64,000 nucleotides of DNA from Serratia marcescens. GTDB lineage: Bacteria > Pseudomonadota > Gammaproteobacteria > Enterobacterales > Enterobacteriaceae. The stretch is taken from contig JADMXW010000006.1 in NCBI GenBank assembly GCA_015548865.1, positions 124,001-188,000 of the forward strand. Direction: 5' to 3'. This document shows positions 50,734 to 60,901 of the stretch, piece after piece; the first letter of the stretch is position 1, and each line of letters starts with the position of its first letter. The notes under the pieces were generated by a model. The model made no database searches and had not been told where the DNA came from. It worked only from the letters and a program-made list of their open reading frames with translations. Made by a program: the position numbers and the translations under genes.

Positions 50734-51780
50734 ATGCGAATTTACAGTCTAGATTTAATTAAGATTGTTGCGATTTTCCTGATTATTCTTTCACATGTTT
50801 CACTTTACTTTATGAACCGTGAGCCGCTTGATTTTGGTGTGTTATTTATTCGCCAAACTGGGCAGTTCGGTGTAGTGATATTTTATATGGCAAGTGGCTA
50901 TTTTTTACTGAATAATCACCGTGAAGATCAATTTCACTATGTGATGAGTAAATCCAAAGCGATTGCATTAGCGCTGGTGTTCTGGCTCTTATTCTATTAT
51001 CTGTATGACAATGTCATTCTGGCGTATTTCCTTGGTGCGCCACATTACAATTTCTGGTCATACATCAATACAGATCGTACGGCGAGCGAAGCTAGCCATT
51101 TGTGGTTTTTATTTTCGATTATCGGTCTTTATTTCATTATGCCGTTGCTCAGGCCGGTGTTTGTTGAGGCCAATCACCAGATGTTAATTTATCTTATCGT
51201 CGCACTTATTTTATTAGCTAATTTGACGTTGGTAGAAAAAATCATGAATAGCTTGTTTGGTATTCCTTTTTTTATTCACCCTGCGTTATTGATGTCAAGT
51301 CAGGTATTTGGGTTGACCAGTTTTCTTATTGGCGGCTACTTTGGCTTGGTGTACCGACATACCATATTATCTGCTCGCGACTATTTCCCTGTTGCTGCGC
51401 TGGCATTGCTGAGCTTTTGTGTTCTGACATGGTTAACCCAGCAGTGGGGAATCGTCTTTTTCTATGGGAAATTTTATAACCTTCCCCTACAAATCACTGC
51501 AGTTTGCGTATTTTATCTGATGTTACATACTCGCTTTACCTGGTTGGAAGGGATAATCAGTCGAATTGGCAGTAAAACGTTGGGTATTTATCTGGTGCAC
51601 AATATTTTCGTTATAGAGATTAACAATCTCACACTGTACGATCGTCTGTATCCCGCATTCAACTTTTTGTCAGTCTATGGCTTTATTGTGATCTACGGTG
51701 TAGTGGCCTTTACGCTGTCTTATATGCTTTGCTGCCTGTTATGCAGACAGTGCTGGCTTAATCGTCTTATCAGTTTGTAG
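50734..51780 (+). CDS. Acyltransferase family 3 membrane protein
   Basis: 348-residue inner-membrane protein of the OafA/WecH (acyltransferase 3) family with about ten membrane segments. It opens with YSLDLIKIVAIFLIILSHV, containing the catalytic-type His after helix 1 (expected motif), then GVVIFYMASGYFLL and HLWFLFSIIGLYFIMPLL. It may transfer acetyl groups to a surface sugar; the closest type is WecH/YiaH. Lower GC than flanking genes suggests transfer. Target unknown. Confidence 0.82.
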   Translation: MRIYSLDLIKIVAIFLIILSHVSLYFMNREPLDFGVLFIRQTGQFGVVIFYMASGYFLLNNHREDQFHYVMSKSKAIALALVFWLLFYYLYDNVILAYFLGAPHYNFWSYINTDRTASEASHLWFLFSIIGLYFIMPLLRPVFVEANHQMLIYLIVALILLANLTLVEKIMNSLFGIPFFIHPALLMSSQVFGLTSFLIGGYFGLVYRHTILSARDYFPVAALALLSFCVLTWLTQQWGIVFFYGKFYNLPLQITAVCVFYLMLHTRFTWLEGIISRIGSKTLGIYLVHNIFVIEINNLTLYDRLYPAFNFLSVYGFIVIYGVVAFTLSYMLCCLLCRQCWLNRLISL

Positions 51781-51798
51781 GGGCGAAATACCGCCCCT
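51779..51798. terminator. Hairpin between acyltransferase and add
   Basis: AGGGGCG / CGCCCCT form a 7-bp stem with a 6-base loop, starting within the acyltransferase stop codon and lying 12 bases beyond the add stop. Suits both convergent genes. Confidence 0.6.
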
Positions 51799-51810
51799 CT
51801 GTGTAGAACG

Positions 51811-52830
51811 TTAAACGTCAGTCTGGACGCGTTTACGTTGTACTTTTTCCCGGATGCGCTGTTTATCACGATCGGAAAGAAAGGCGACAGCCAATCCGTT
51901 GCGTTGAGCCTGGCGAATCTCATCGATTGTCAGGCCAGCTTGCGGTGCAGCAGTTTCATATTCATGCGTAATTTCGATGCCTTGTACCGCAGGGTCATCG
52001 GTATTAATGGTTGCCGGAATGCCGTGGCGCAAAAAGTGGGGCAGTGGATGTTCTGGTAAACTCATCACCGTACTGGTTTGAATATTTGAGGTCAGGCAGG
52101 ACTCAATGGCGATCTGCTGTTGTGCCATATGTGTCATCAATGTCTTATCCACAATGGCGGCTACGCCATGCCCAATGCGTTCCGCTCCCAATTGTCGAAT
52201 TGCCTGCCAGATACTTTCAGCATCCGCGGCTTCCCCTGCATGTACGGTAATATGCCAACCATTATCACGAGCCTGCCGAAAGTGTGAAGTAAACAAACCT
52301 CCGGGAAAGCCCAGCTCATCTCCGGCAAGGTCAAGTGCAACGATCTTTTCACGACAGGCTTGTAGAGCATTCAATTCTTGCTGACATGCCTCGGAGCCAA
52401 ATGTGCGGCTCATAATGCCAATTAGTTGAATGTCGGTGTCAAAATCGCGACATCCAGCCTGTATGCCATCGATAACGGCTTCGACGACGCCTTGTAGCGG
52501 AAGTGCGTGACGCTGTGCCATGTAATAGGGAGAGAAACGCAGTTCGGTGTAGTCCAAGCCCGCACGCACAGCATCTTCAACGTTTTCATAGGCCACGCGT
52601 CTGCAGGCATCCAGTGAACCGAGCACGGCAACTCCCCAATCCAGCTTCTGTAGAAAACCGAGCAGGTTGGGGGCTTTGTCTATGACCTGAACATGCGGGA
52701 TAAGATCTTCCAGCGTCTGTGCCGGGAGAGAAACGTTAAACAGGCGGGCTAAATCGAGGATCGTTTGCGCGCGAATGTTGCCATCAAGGTGGCGATGAAT
52801 GTCTGTTAAGGGGATTGATGGATCGATCAT
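51811..52830 (-). CDS. add: Adenosine deaminase
   Basis: Deaminates adenosine and deoxyadenosine to inosine forms in purine salvage. 339 residues (E. coli 333). Zinc and catalytic motifs are [26 protein letters not shown] (catalytic Glu), RIGHG and [10 protein letters not shown] chose the ATG at 52830 ([10 protein letters not shown]) as in E. coli; the same frame is open upstream but not conserved. It lies 98 bases downstream of a transporter gene on the same strand. Confidence 0.97.
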   Translation of the reverse strand: MIDPSIPLTDIHRHLDGNIRAQTILDLARLFNVSLPAQTLEDLIPHVQVIDKAPNLLGFLQKLDWGVAVLGSLDACRRVAYENVEDAVRAGLDYTELRFSPYYMAQRHALPLQGVVEAVIDGIQAGCRDFDTDIQLIGIMSRTFGSEACQQELNALQACREKIVALDLAGDELGFPGGLFTSHFRQARDNGWHITVHAGEAADAESIWQAIRQLGAERIGHGVAAIVDKTLMTHMAQQQIAIESCLTSNIQTSTVMSLPEHPLPHFLRHGIPATINTDDPAVQGIEITHEYETAAPQAGLTIDEIRQAQRNGLAVAFLSDRDKQRIREKVQRKRVQTDV

Positions 52831-52928
52831 AATGGCTTCTTTCGCTTCGCGCACTAAGATGCGTTGAGCATTCAAATTATTAAGGTACTGTTTAGTATAA
52901 GCAATCAGGCATGGAATACCATTGCAGA

Positions 52929-53915
52929 TTACCTTGATGGGCGATTTTCGCGAGTATCGCGCACCCAACGAGGGATGGCACGCACATAAATGGATTCGGC
53001 GATCAGTTCGATCAGGGTTTGCGCGACAATGATCGCTGGCAATGTTGGCATGGCACCAGGGATCGATAAAGCCAGCGGTAGGATCACTAATGAATTACGC
53101 GTGGCGCAACTGAATGCTATCGCGCGTCTGTTGGCTGCGTTCAGACTACATGCGCGAGCGATTAATGCGCCCAACCAAGGGGCGAGGACGGCAAATATCA
53201 GATAAAACGGCAACGCTTGACTTACTGGGCCGATCGCCATTTCCAACTGTGGCAAGACAGAGGCGACAACCAAAAAGATCACTACGGCCGTGGTCGGGAC
53301 CGGAAGCCATCCAGTGCTCGTGGCTATTCGGCGAGCAATCCAAAAACGCGATTGCGCCTTTTGTAATATACCTGCGCTGATAAGCGGTACCAGAATCAGC
53401 CAGATAAAAGCATCAGCAAAAGGAGCCGGAGAAATCAGCGCGGCAGCTGTATCATCAAGAAACAAGGCCAGATAAAGCGGTAGCAACAGCAGTTGTATCA
53501 CCAACAGCAGTGGCGTGCAGGCAAGTAATCGGGCCGAATCACCGCGCCCAAGATGGCAAAAGGTCACCACGTAATCGATGCACGGCGCTAACAACACCAG
53601 CAGAATGCCGAATTGCACCAGAGGTGCATCGGGCAATAACGGGCGGATAAGCAGCAATAATAGAGGGATGGCGATAAAATTGGCCGCCAATAGTGCGCCA
53701 ACAAAGCGCGTACTGCGTAATCCATCAACCAACGCTACCAGTGGTACTTGCATAAAGGTCACGAACAGCATCACGGCTAACGCAGGGTTAATGAGCGTAG
53801 CCCAAGTACCGGTTTCGGGAAAAATGCGCTCCGCCCCCCAGGCCAACGCCATCGCAGCAAAATAAAGTGTGCTTTGGCGTGACTCCAGTGTGTTTTTATC
53901 CAACAACATGACCAT
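52929..53915 (-). CDS. ACR3/bile acid:sodium symporter-type transporter (arsenic resistance-like)
   Basis: 328-residue membrane protein with about ten membrane segments in the bile acid/arsenite transporter superfamily. [22 protein letters not shown] resembles the ACR3 motif with a conserved Cys needed for arsenite transport, and [17 protein letters not shown] is the second discontinuous-helix region. No ars regulator or reductase is nearby, so arsenite export is not certain. Possibly co-transcribed with add. Two starts (53915, 53909) are possible. Confidence 0.8.
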   Translation of the reverse strand: MVMLLDKNTLESRQSTLYFAAMALAWGAERIFPETGTWATLINPALAVMLFVTFMQVPLVALVDGLRSTRFVGALLAANFIAIPLLLLLIRPLLPDAPLVQFGILLVLLAPCIDYVVTFCHLGRGDSARLLACTPLLLVIQLLLLPLYLALFLDDTAAALISPAPFADAFIWLILVPLISAGILQKAQSRFWIARRIATSTGWLPVPTTAVVIFLVVASVLPQLEMAIGPVSQALPFYLIFAVLAPWLGALIARACSLNAANRRAIAFSCATRNSLVILPLALSIPGAMPTLPAIIVAQTLIELIAESIYVRAIPRWVRDTRENRPSR

Positions 53916-53937
53916 TCATTATGTGTCTTCAGGGGAT

Positions 53938-53965
53938 TACCGCCTGCCAAACAGCACAGGCGGTA
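53938..53965 (-). terminator. Hairpin after ydgA
   Basis: TACCGCCTG / CAGGCGGTA form a perfect 9-bp stem with a 10-base loop, 6 bases beyond the ydgA stop on the minus strand. The tail lacks a T-run, so read-through into the transporter gene is possible. Confidence 0.55.
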
Positions 53966-53971
53966 CAGGCA

Positions 53972-55534
53972 TTATTGCGCTTGAGGGGGGACTGCTACTG
54001 GAGCATCTTGCGCTTCTGGTTCGGCATCGTCACCTTCATCGCCTTCATCCGAAGGGATATCAATAAAGGGGGCGATAAACTCTGCCAATGAGAGTTTACG
54101 TCCGTTAAACTCGACTTGATTGTCAGCATAGTGCAGCGAGCTGGTGATTGCCTCGTCTTTGGTGACGGTGAGTTGGTTCATTTCCCCTACGCTGGCTAAC
54201 ATTTTTACTTGCTCTTGCGCGCTGGCAACCAGTTGCTCACGCTCTTGATCTGATTGTGCTTGTCCTCCGGCCTGAACAATACCTTCAGCTACCATCGCCA
54301 TCGGTGCGTTGAAGGTAATATCCAATCTTTTTACCGCACGACGGATAACACCTTCTTCATCGCTCTGGGCGGGAGGCGTTAATTCGGTGGGCTGTGCCGG
54401 ATTGCTTAAATCGAGCGAAGCGTTGAGCGTGCTCTCACCCTTGGCATTTTTCCAGCTTAATGGCGCAATGGTAAAGCTTGGGTTACCTTTCAGTAAACTG
54501 GGTAGGGCGTTGCGTACGGATTGGCCCAGTTCATACTGGAAGCGCAATGGATCCATTGCTGATTGAGACTCCAGGTATGCTGCGCTTAATGCCTTGTAGG
54601 TTTTGGTAAATTGTTGGGTCGCTTCGCCATCGAGTTGGTTAAAGTTGAAATTGAACTTCATGCTGCCAAGATCGCGATCTTTGAGCAGCAGCGCATCTAG
54701 TGACACGGTTATCGCACCTGAGACGTTTTTGTCGTCCTCGTTCATGGTGCTTTTGAGTACGAAGTTATTTAACGTGACAGGGTCACTTCCCGCTGGCGTT
54801 ACCTTCCCTGATTTTAAGGTCACGGTGCCTTCACCGAGATTCAGGTTAAACTTACCGCGATGGTTGTTCGCTTCCAATCCAATGCCTTCCAACACGATGG
54901 TCTCTTTGCCGCCCTCGTAGTCGGTTGTCTCTGTCGATAGCGTTGAGACGATGCCTGAAATCCGACTACTACGCAGGTCGTGAGCAAGGTCTAACGCGAT
55001 ATCACTGCCACTGAAAACAAATTTTGAGTTATCTCCTGCGATATCAAGCGGACGTAAGGATATAATAGAAGAGGTATCGCCATTGAATGCAACACGCGTT
55101 TCTGCACTGAAAAACGGTTGATTCGAAAGCGCATCAAACAATGATTTTGTTGCTTCGGTGTTTGCCAGCTCGCTATGAATGTGTGCCATGCTGGGACGCA
55201 GGTTCAGCTTCTTCAGCAAGGCGAGCGGCAGCGGCCCGTGTGAAACGGTCTCATTCAGTACCACTTCATTTTTGGGGGCCAATGGGCGGGTTTCAGATGC
55301 GGTACCATCAGGCTGTAACACCAGCGAAAACGTACTGCTGAATACTCCCCCTTGATAATCACGATACACAAGCTTGAAACCTGGGTTCGGATAGGCTTCC
55401 TGCAACTGCTTGTTAAATTCGGCAGTTACGATGTCTATGTTTTGCGCCAATTGCTTGCCGGTATACCATGACGCACCCGTCCACACGGCGCCCAGCGCGA
55501 CGATAACTCCGACGGCAACCAGAGACTTCTTCAT
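53972..55534 (-). CDS. ydgA: YdgA family protein (DUF945)
   Basis: 520-residue protein with an N-terminal membrane anchor or signal (about 4-25), then a long periplasmic domain of the DUF945 family. YTGKQLAQNIDIVTAEFNKQL and FKLVYRDYQGGVFSST are conserved. The C-terminus is an acidic then Pro/Ala-rich tail. Function not established; the family is proposed to act in the envelope. It follows manA by 49 bases, as in E. coli. Confidence 0.93.
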   Translation of the reverse strand: MKKSLVAVGVIVALGAVWTGASWYTGKQLAQNIDIVTAEFNKQLQEAYPNPGFKLVYRDYQGGVFSSTFSLVLQPDGTASETRPLAPKNEVVLNETVSHGPLPLALLKKLNLRPSMAHIHSELANTEATKSLFDALSNQPFFSAETRVAFNGDTSSIISLRPLDIAGDNSKFVFSGSDIALDLAHDLRSSRISGIVSTLSTETTDYEGGKETIVLEGIGLEANNHRGKFNLNLGEGTVTLKSGKVTPAGSDPVTLNNFVLKSTMNEDDKNVSGAITVSLDALLLKDRDLGSMKFNFNFNQLDGEATQQFTKTYKALSAAYLESQSAMDPLRFQYELGQSVRNALPSLLKGNPSFTIAPLSWKNAKGESTLNASLDLSNPAQPTELTPPAQSDEEGVIRRAVKRLDITFNAPMAMVAEGIVQAGGQAQSDQEREQLVASAQEQVKMLASVGEMNQLTVTKDEAITSSLHYADNQVEFNGRKLSLAEFIAPFIDIPSDEGDEGDDAEPEAQDAPVAVPPQAQ

Positions 55535-55583
55535 ATTGTGATTCCTTTTCTAAGTAAGCATCCCTTTAAGGGGGAGAGAATTT

Positions 55584-56756
55584 CTAACCATTATACACGC
55601 GCGCCAGTCGCCCATTTCCTTCTACAGTGACGGAAGACTCTGACGCACGCAAAAAGCAGGATTCGCCGGGGTGTAGAGTAAGCTGTTGACCCTCTTTCAT
55701 CAATGTTGCTTTCCCGTCGATACAAAAGACAACGGTAGCACTCTTTTGGTTCAGCGTTTGTGGCCGGGCTTTAAGGGTATGCAGTGAAAAGGCAAAATCA
55801 GCCACCGGTACCGGAAAATAACAAACGTCGCCTTCTTCTATCGGGTGAGTCAACAACTGCTGAGCGGGTTTGGGGGTAAACTTAACGTTTGCCAGCAGCT
55901 CTGGGATATCAATATATTTGGGGGTGAGTCCAGCCCTGAGTACGTTATCCGAGTTTGCCATCACTTCCAGTGCCACGCCGTGCAGGTAAGCATGTGGCGT
56001 TTCGGCATACAGAAACATGGCTTGCCCCGGTTGCAGTGTGATAACATTCAGCAGTAAAGGGGAAAACAAGCCGCTGTCATTGGGATACACTTGCATAATG
56101 TTGTGTAGCGTTGCCCAGGGTTCACCTTGTTGCGATGTCAGTGCCGCTTTTAATACCTCCAGTGCGCGCTCTTTACTCTCACCACTCATACTCAATAAAT
56201 TAGCGAACAGAATAGACAGGTTTTTGTCATCTGGCTGTTGCAAATAGGCGATGATTGAAGGATGTGCGCTGGCGACGGGTTCTAATAGCGCCACGATATC
56301 GTCATGTTCCCGAAAACCATTCATTGCCTGAAAGGGCGTCAACGCAAACACCAGTTCAGGCTTATGGTTGGCATCTTTGTAGTTGCGCTGGGGCGAATCC
56401 AAGGGAATATCAAGCGCGTTTTCTTTGGCAAATCCTTGTTCAGCAGCCTGTTTGCTAGGGTGCACCTGAATGGAAAGCGGCTGTGCGGCACAAAGCACTT
56501 TAAACAGGAAAGGTAGCTCACCAAACTGTTCCGCGATTTTTGTACCCAGAATCTCCGCTGGCGCTTGGGCAATAACATCGCGTAAACGTAACTCTTGGCC
56601 GTGTTCATCTACCACCCATGAGCTGCTTTTTGGATGCGCGCCCATCCAAAGCTCTGCCATTGGCAGATTATTTTTATTCTCAATGCCATAGAGTTCAGTC
56701 AAGGCCGTTTTGCTTCCCCAGGCGTAGTGCTGGATGCTATTGCGCATTTTTTGCAT
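55584..56756 (-). CDS. manA: Mannose-6-phosphate isomerase
   Basis: Interconverts mannose 6-phosphate and fructose 6-phosphate. Zinc enzyme of 390 residues (E. coli 391). Zinc ligands appear in LSIQVHPSKQAAEQ and NHKPELVFAL, and GVALEVMANSDNVLRAGLTPK lies in the active site. I prefer the ATG at 56756 (MQKMRNSIQHYAWGSK) as in E. coli; an in-frame GTG two codons upstream is possible. Divergent from fumC, as in E. coli. Confidence 0.97.
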   Translation of the reverse strand: MQKMRNSIQHYAWGSKTALTELYGIENKNNLPMAELWMGAHPKSSSWVVDEHGQELRLRDVIAQAPAEILGTKIAEQFGELPFLFKVLCAAQPLSIQVHPSKQAAEQGFAKENALDIPLDSPQRNYKDANHKPELVFALTPFQAMNGFREHDDIVALLEPVASAHPSIIAYLQQPDDKNLSILFANLLSMSGESKERALEVLKAALTSQQGEPWATLHNIMQVYPNDSGLFSPLLLNVITLQPGQAMFLYAETPHAYLHGVALEVMANSDNVLRAGLTPKYIDIPELLANVKFTPKPAQQLLTHPIEEGDVCYFPVPVADFAFSLHTLKARPQTLNQKSATVVFCIDGKATLMKEGQQLTLHPGESCFLRASESSVTVEGNGRLARVYNG

Positions 56757-56946
56757 GTTCACACTCGATTGTTATATAAATTGTTAAGATATGTAGCTTC
56801 AGAGGTTAATAAATGCATCAAATATGAATACACTGCCTCTGCTTGCAGACGATGGCACTTGATGTGCATGTTAATATTTTCTCTATCACGATGCCAGACA
56901 AGGCCATGATCCCCATCTTTTTTAGGAATGTTAGGAGAACAAACCA

Positions 56947-58344
56947 ATGACGACACGTATCGAAAAAGATTCCATGGGCCCGATTGATGTTCCTGCCAAC
57001 AAGCTGTGGGGGGCTCAAACACAGCGCTCTTTGGAGCATTTTCGTATTTCTGAAGAGAAAATGCCGCAAGCGCTGATTTTTGCATTGGCTTTAACTAAAC
57101 GTGCAGCGGCACAGGTGAATAACACGCTTGGTCTTCTGGCGGAGGATAAAAGCGCGGCGATTATTCAGGCGGCTGATGAGGTGTTGGCTGAAAAACATGC
57201 GGGAGAGTTTCCGCTGGCAATATGGCAGACCGGGTCGGGTACACAAAGTAACATGAACATGAACGAGGTGCTTGCCAACCGTGCCAGTGAGATTCTGGGC
57301 GGCGAGCGAGGCAATGCGCGTTTGGTTCATCCCAACGATGATGTCAATAAAAGCCAAAGTTCTAACGATGTGTTCCCTACGGCGATGCATGTGGCCGCCG
57401 TTATTGCTCTGAATACTCACCTGTTGCCAGAGCTCGATGTGCTGCTGGCAACGCTGCAGGCCAAAGCGGATGCGTTTAGCAACATCGTCAAAATTGGCCG
57501 TACCCACTTACAGGATGCGACGCCCCTAACCCTGGGGCAGGAGATTTCCGGTTGGGTAGCCATGCTGCAACATAACCGCAAGCATATTGAGAACAGCATT
57601 CCACATTTGAGTGAATTGGCGCTTGGCGGCACAGCAGTCGGCACTGGGCTTAATACGCATCCTGAATATGCTGTGCGAGTTGCTGCTGCATTGGCTGAAT
57701 TGACTGGTCAACCGTTTATCACTGCACCCAACAAGTTTGAGGCCTTGGCAACGTGTGATGCGCTGGTGCACGGTCACGGCGCGTTGAAAGGGCTGGCGGC
57801 TTCTCTGATGAAAATTGCCAACGATGTCCGCTGGTTGGCATCCGGCCCTCGGTGTGGTATTGGGGAGTTGAGCATTCCGGAAAACGAGCCGGGCAGTTCC
57901 ATTATGCCGGGTAAAGTGAATCCGACTCAGTGTGAAGCCCTGACGATGCTGTGCTGCCAGGTGATGGGTAACGATGTAGCCGTAAATATGGGAGGGGCGT
58001 CGGGTAACTTCGAGCTTAATGTCTATCGCCCGATGGTGATTCATAATTTCCTGCAATCGGTCCGCCTGCTGGCGGATGGCATGAAAAGCTTTAATGAACA
58101 TTGTGCAATTGGTATTGAGCCGAACCATGACCGTATCGAACAATTGCTAAATGACTCTCTGATGCTGGTTACCGCGCTAAACACCCACATTGGTTATGAT
58201 AAAGCGGCTGAGATTGCAAAAAAGGCACATAAAGAGGGATTAACACTCAAAGCTGCTGCGTTGAAGTTGGGCTATCTGACTGAGACGCAATTTGATGAGT
58301 GGGTACGCCCGCAGGATATGGTGGGTAGTTTGCATATCGGCTAG
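56947..58344 (+). CDS. fumC: Class II fumarase (FumC)
   Basis: Iron-independent, oxidant-resistant fumarase of the TCA cycle, 465 residues (E. coli 467). The signature [17 protein letters not shown] with the catalytic Ser is present, as are [15 protein letters not shown] and [16 protein letters not shown]. In E. coli SoxS induces it; I could not identify a clear soxbox here. The stop lies 3 bases from the convergent tus stop. Confidence 0.98.
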   Translation: MTTRIEKDSMGPIDVPANKLWGAQTQRSLEHFRISEEKMPQALIFALALTKRAAAQVNNTLGLLAEDKSAAIIQAADEVLAEKHAGEFPLAIWQTGSGTQSNMNMNEVLANRASEILGGERGNARLVHPNDDVNKSQSSNDVFPTAMHVAAVIALNTHLLPELDVLLATLQAKADAFSNIVKIGRTHLQDATPLTLGQEISGWVAMLQHNRKHIENSIPHLSELALGGTAVGTGLNTHPEYAVRVAAALAELTGQPFITAPNKFEALATCDALVHGHGALKGLAASLMKIANDVRWLASGPRCGIGELSIPENEPGSSIMPGKVNPTQCEALTMLCCQVMGNDVAVNMGGASGNFELNVYRPMVIHNFLQSVRLLADGMKSFNEHCAIGIEPNHDRIEQLLNDSLMLVTALNTHIGYDKAAEIAKKAHKEGLTLKAAALKLGYLTETQFDEWVRPQDMVGSLHIG

Positions 58345-58347
58345 GAA

Positions 58348-59283
58348 CTATCCGTGCGCGCTTTCATCAAGGTAAAGATGAAGGCGCGGAATCAGCAGCC
58401 GCAGTGGTTTGGCCTTCGGCGTAAATTTTGGTTGTGTGCTGTCGGCAAGATAATTCCCCAGTTCGCCAATCAGCGGCGCGCGCGAGGGGTCTCGGCACAG
58501 AACCAATAAAGGGGACGGGCAGGGATGTTGTACCTGTTTCTGTGCGTCCTGATACCACACCCGAGCGATGGGTTGCACTTTCACGGGACGTTTTATCTTC
58601 AAGACAGCATCCTGCGGCAATCTTTTGACATCAATGATTTCCTGCGTTACCCGCGCTTGCCATGTCGCTTTTTCCGTTGCTGAAATACCCCGTTCGGCCT
58701 GAAAGCTTTTCTCCAATTTTGCCAATACTGCCTCGCGTGTCAGCGTATTTACAACGTGTTTGTTCGCCCAGCCAAAACGTACGGTGTCTGGATCGGTCAG
58801 CAGCGTGAGAGATCGATATGCACTTAACGTAATCAACCCTGGCAGATGAGCATGCACGAATTCAAATCGTTGCTCAGCAGCCAGACTGGATTCACGCGTA
58901 ATCAGCTGTTCCAGCGTTGCTTTCAAGGCATTAATCGTTTCGGTTAACTGCCGCGTTTGTTCATACTCTTCTTGAGTTACCTCAAAACAGAGCGCTCCCG
59001 GTAAACGGATAGCCGCTTTGCTACTGACCGTTTCGGCATAGTGATGGATAAACAGACGCTGAAAATGTGCCAAACCAGCATCACGCGCTGCATCGCCCAG
59101 AAGTGTCGTGACAGCTATCTGCGTAATGGGATCGTGCTCTTTCCCTTTTTCCACGGTGGGAAGGGTGAAAACACGCGCATTGAGCAGTGGGAATTGTGCT
59201 AAATTCAGCCGTAATTCCGCAAGCCTCTTTTCCAGAGCGGAAAAGGTATCGTGAAGGGCGGCGATCAGCTGATAGTGGTCCAT
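58348..59283 (-). CDS. tus: Tus, DNA replication terminus site-binding protein
   Basis: Monomeric protein that binds Ter sites and arrests forks from one side. 311 residues (E. coli 309). MDHYQLIAALHDTFSALEKRL at the start, HHYAETVSSKAAIRLPGALC and GWANKHVVNTLTREAVL, then the C-terminal LGNYLADSTQPKFTP. A Ter site lies 22 bases upstream of the start, so Tus probably represses itself as in E. coli. Confidence 0.95.
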   Translation of the reverse strand: MDHYQLIAALHDTFSALEKRLAELRLNLAQFPLLNARVFTLPTVEKGKEHDPITQIAVTTLLGDAARDAGLAHFQRLFIHHYAETVSSKAAIRLPGALCFEVTQEEYEQTRQLTETINALKATLEQLITRESSLAAEQRFEFVHAHLPGLITLSAYRSLTLLTDPDTVRFGWANKHVVNTLTREAVLAKLEKSFQAERGISATEKATWQARVTQEIIDVKRLPQDAVLKIKRPVKVQPIARVWYQDAQKQVQHPCPSPLLVLCRDPSRAPLIGELGNYLADSTQPKFTPKAKPLRLLIPRLHLYLDESAHG

Positions 59284-59302
59284 AAAACCTCATGGTTATA
59301 TT

Positions 59303-59324
59303 TTTTTAGTTACAACATACTTAT
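59303..59324 (-). other. Ter site upstream of tus
   Basis: On the minus strand the sequence ATAAGTATGTTGTAACTAAA is identical over 20 bases to E. coli TerB. Read in tus orientation its non-permissive face points to higher coordinates, so forks moving right to left in this window would be blocked and those moving left to right would pass. Confidence 0.93.
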
Positions 59325-59394
59325 CATACTCTACCAAAACACTCACTGTCAGCAACAGTGCGTAGAAAACAGTTCTACAGGGAAAAAGAGGATA

Positions 59395-59427
59395 AATAAA
59401 CGACGCGTTCATTCCGCGTCGTTTATT
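59395..59427 (-). terminator. Terminator after the YnfM-type exporter
   Basis: Perfect 13-bp stem AATAAACGACGCG / CGCGTCGTTTATT with a 7-base loop, 12 bases beyond the exporter stop on the minus strand. The A/T ends can serve as bidirectional tails. Confidence 0.85.
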
Positions 59428-59438
59428 GTTGTTGAATC

Positions 59439-60716
59439 TTATAGTTGGCGGCGTAGATGCAGGCTGACATAGAGCGCAACCAGCAACAGCAGACCAATAA
59501 ACGATGACACGCCCAGCCAGCCGTAGCGTGACCAGAATAGACCACCCAATGTTCCTGCTAAGCTGGAACCCAGATAGTAGCAAAACAGATACATGGAGGA
59601 CGCCTGGCCACGCGCGCGACGGGCACGCACGCCAATCCAGCCACTGGCCACCGCATGTGCTGCAAAAAACCCGGCAGTGAATAACATCATGCCAATGAAA
59701 ATGAGCCATAATGCACCAAAAGCCGTCAGGCCCAACCCTGCAAGCATCAATCCAACGGAACCCGCCATTACCGCACCACGCCCATAACGGGCCGTCATTG
59801 CGCCAGCTCTCGGTGAACTGAGGCTACCGGTGAGATAAACCACTGACAATAAACCAACAATGGCCTGGTTCAACGTGTAGGGTGGTGCCAGCAGGCGATA
59901 GCCAATATAATTGAATAGGGTAACAAACGCCCCCATCAGCAGGAACCCCTGAAGAAATAACCAAGGCAGTCCCGCATCGTGCCAATGCAAGCGAGTGTTA
60001 ATTAATAGTGACTTGGGGCGCAGCGAACCGGGGCGAAAATGGCGAGATTCGGGAAGAATACGCCAAAACATCAGGGCGGCGAGCAGTGCCAGAATACCCA
60101 TGGCGCCAATGGCAATGCGCCAGGGGAAATAGTCGGTAAGCACCCCGGTCACCAAACGTCCGCTCATACCACCAATAGAGTTTCCACTGATGTATAACCC
60201 CATGGAGAAAGCCAGAAAGCTCGGGTGAATCTCCTCGCTTAGGTAGCTCATGGCCACGGCTGCGACACCGCTAAGTGATAGTCCAATGAGCGCGCGCATC
60301 AATAAGACGCCGTGCCAACTGGTCATAAAGGCGCAAATAAGCGTGCAGAATGCAGCCAATAGCAACGAGACAACCATCACATTTTTACGGCCTAGCGTGT
60401 CTGAAAGCGGGCCAGTGAATAACAACCCAACGGCGAGCATAATCGTAGCGATCGACAATGACAGGCTGCTGGTTGCGGGAGATATACCAAAATCCTGTGA
60501 TAGCACGGGTAAAATCGGTTGAACACAATACAACAACGCAAAAGTGGCTAGCCCGGCAGAAAAGAGTGCCAGTGTCACGCGTATAAATGCTGGCGTACCG
60601 CGTGTTATGTAGAGTGATTTGGGCTGAGTGATTTTCGTGCGAATAAGTGGCTCTTCGAGTTGATCATCATCTGGCACAGTTACCGAATCTGATGCTGAAG
60701 AAAGTGACGTACTCAA
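59439..60716 (-). CDS. ynfM: YnfM-type MFS exporter
   Basis: Major facilitator superfamily protein of 425 residues with 12 predicted membrane helices. VTLALFSAGLATFALLYCVQ, FTGPLSDTLGRKNVMV (loop 2-3 motif), FSMGLYISGNSIGGMSGRL and SLYLFCYYLGSSLAGT-like SSMYLFCYYLGSSLAGTLGG match YnfM, an exporter active on arabinose/acridine-type compounds in screens. I chose a TTG at 60716, preceded by AAGGA, because E. coli-like sequence starts there; a longer upstream frame lacks support. Divergent from ynfL. Confidence 0.9.
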   Translation of the reverse strand: MSTSLSSASDSVTVPDDDQLEEPLIRTKITQPKSLYITRGTPAFIRVTLALFSAGLATFALLYCVQPILPVLSQDFGISPATSSLSLSIATIMLAVGLLFTGPLSDTLGRKNVMVVSLLLAAFCTLICAFMTSWHGVLLMRALIGLSLSGVAAVAMSYLSEEIHPSFLAFSMGLYISGNSIGGMSGRLVTGVLTDYFPWRIAIGAMGILALLAALMFWRILPESRHFRPGSLRPKSLLINTRLHWHDAGLPWLFLQGFLLMGAFVTLFNYIGYRLLAPPYTLNQAIVGLLSVVYLTGSLSSPRAGAMTARYGRGAVMAGSVGLMLAGLGLTAFGALWLIFIGMMLFTAGFFAAHAVASGWIGVRARRARGQASSMYLFCYYLGSSLAGTLGGLFWSRYGWLGVSSFIGLLLLVALYVSLHLRRQL

Positions 60717-60901
60717 AACTATTCCTTGGTAACGGGGGCAAAATAGCAAATTTATGCGGCAATAGACATGTGATGCAGTGAATGACGCGTAAGAGATCAT
60801 AGAAGGATAAAAATATTTTGTATAATATATTAATAATACCAATTAATATTTTTAAAATATCAATCTTTGATTTCTGCACCTGTACCTGAGGGCTTACTGC
60901 A

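Noticed and set aside
56763-56946. SoxS box upstream of fumC
   Set aside because: GCA-containing stretches such as ATGGCACTTGATGTGCATG match the soxbox only partly; not enough to call.
60717-60842. Longer N-terminus for the YnfM-type exporter
   Set aside because: The upstream 42 codons are AT-rich and unrelated to the family; they fall in the divergent promoter region with ynfL.
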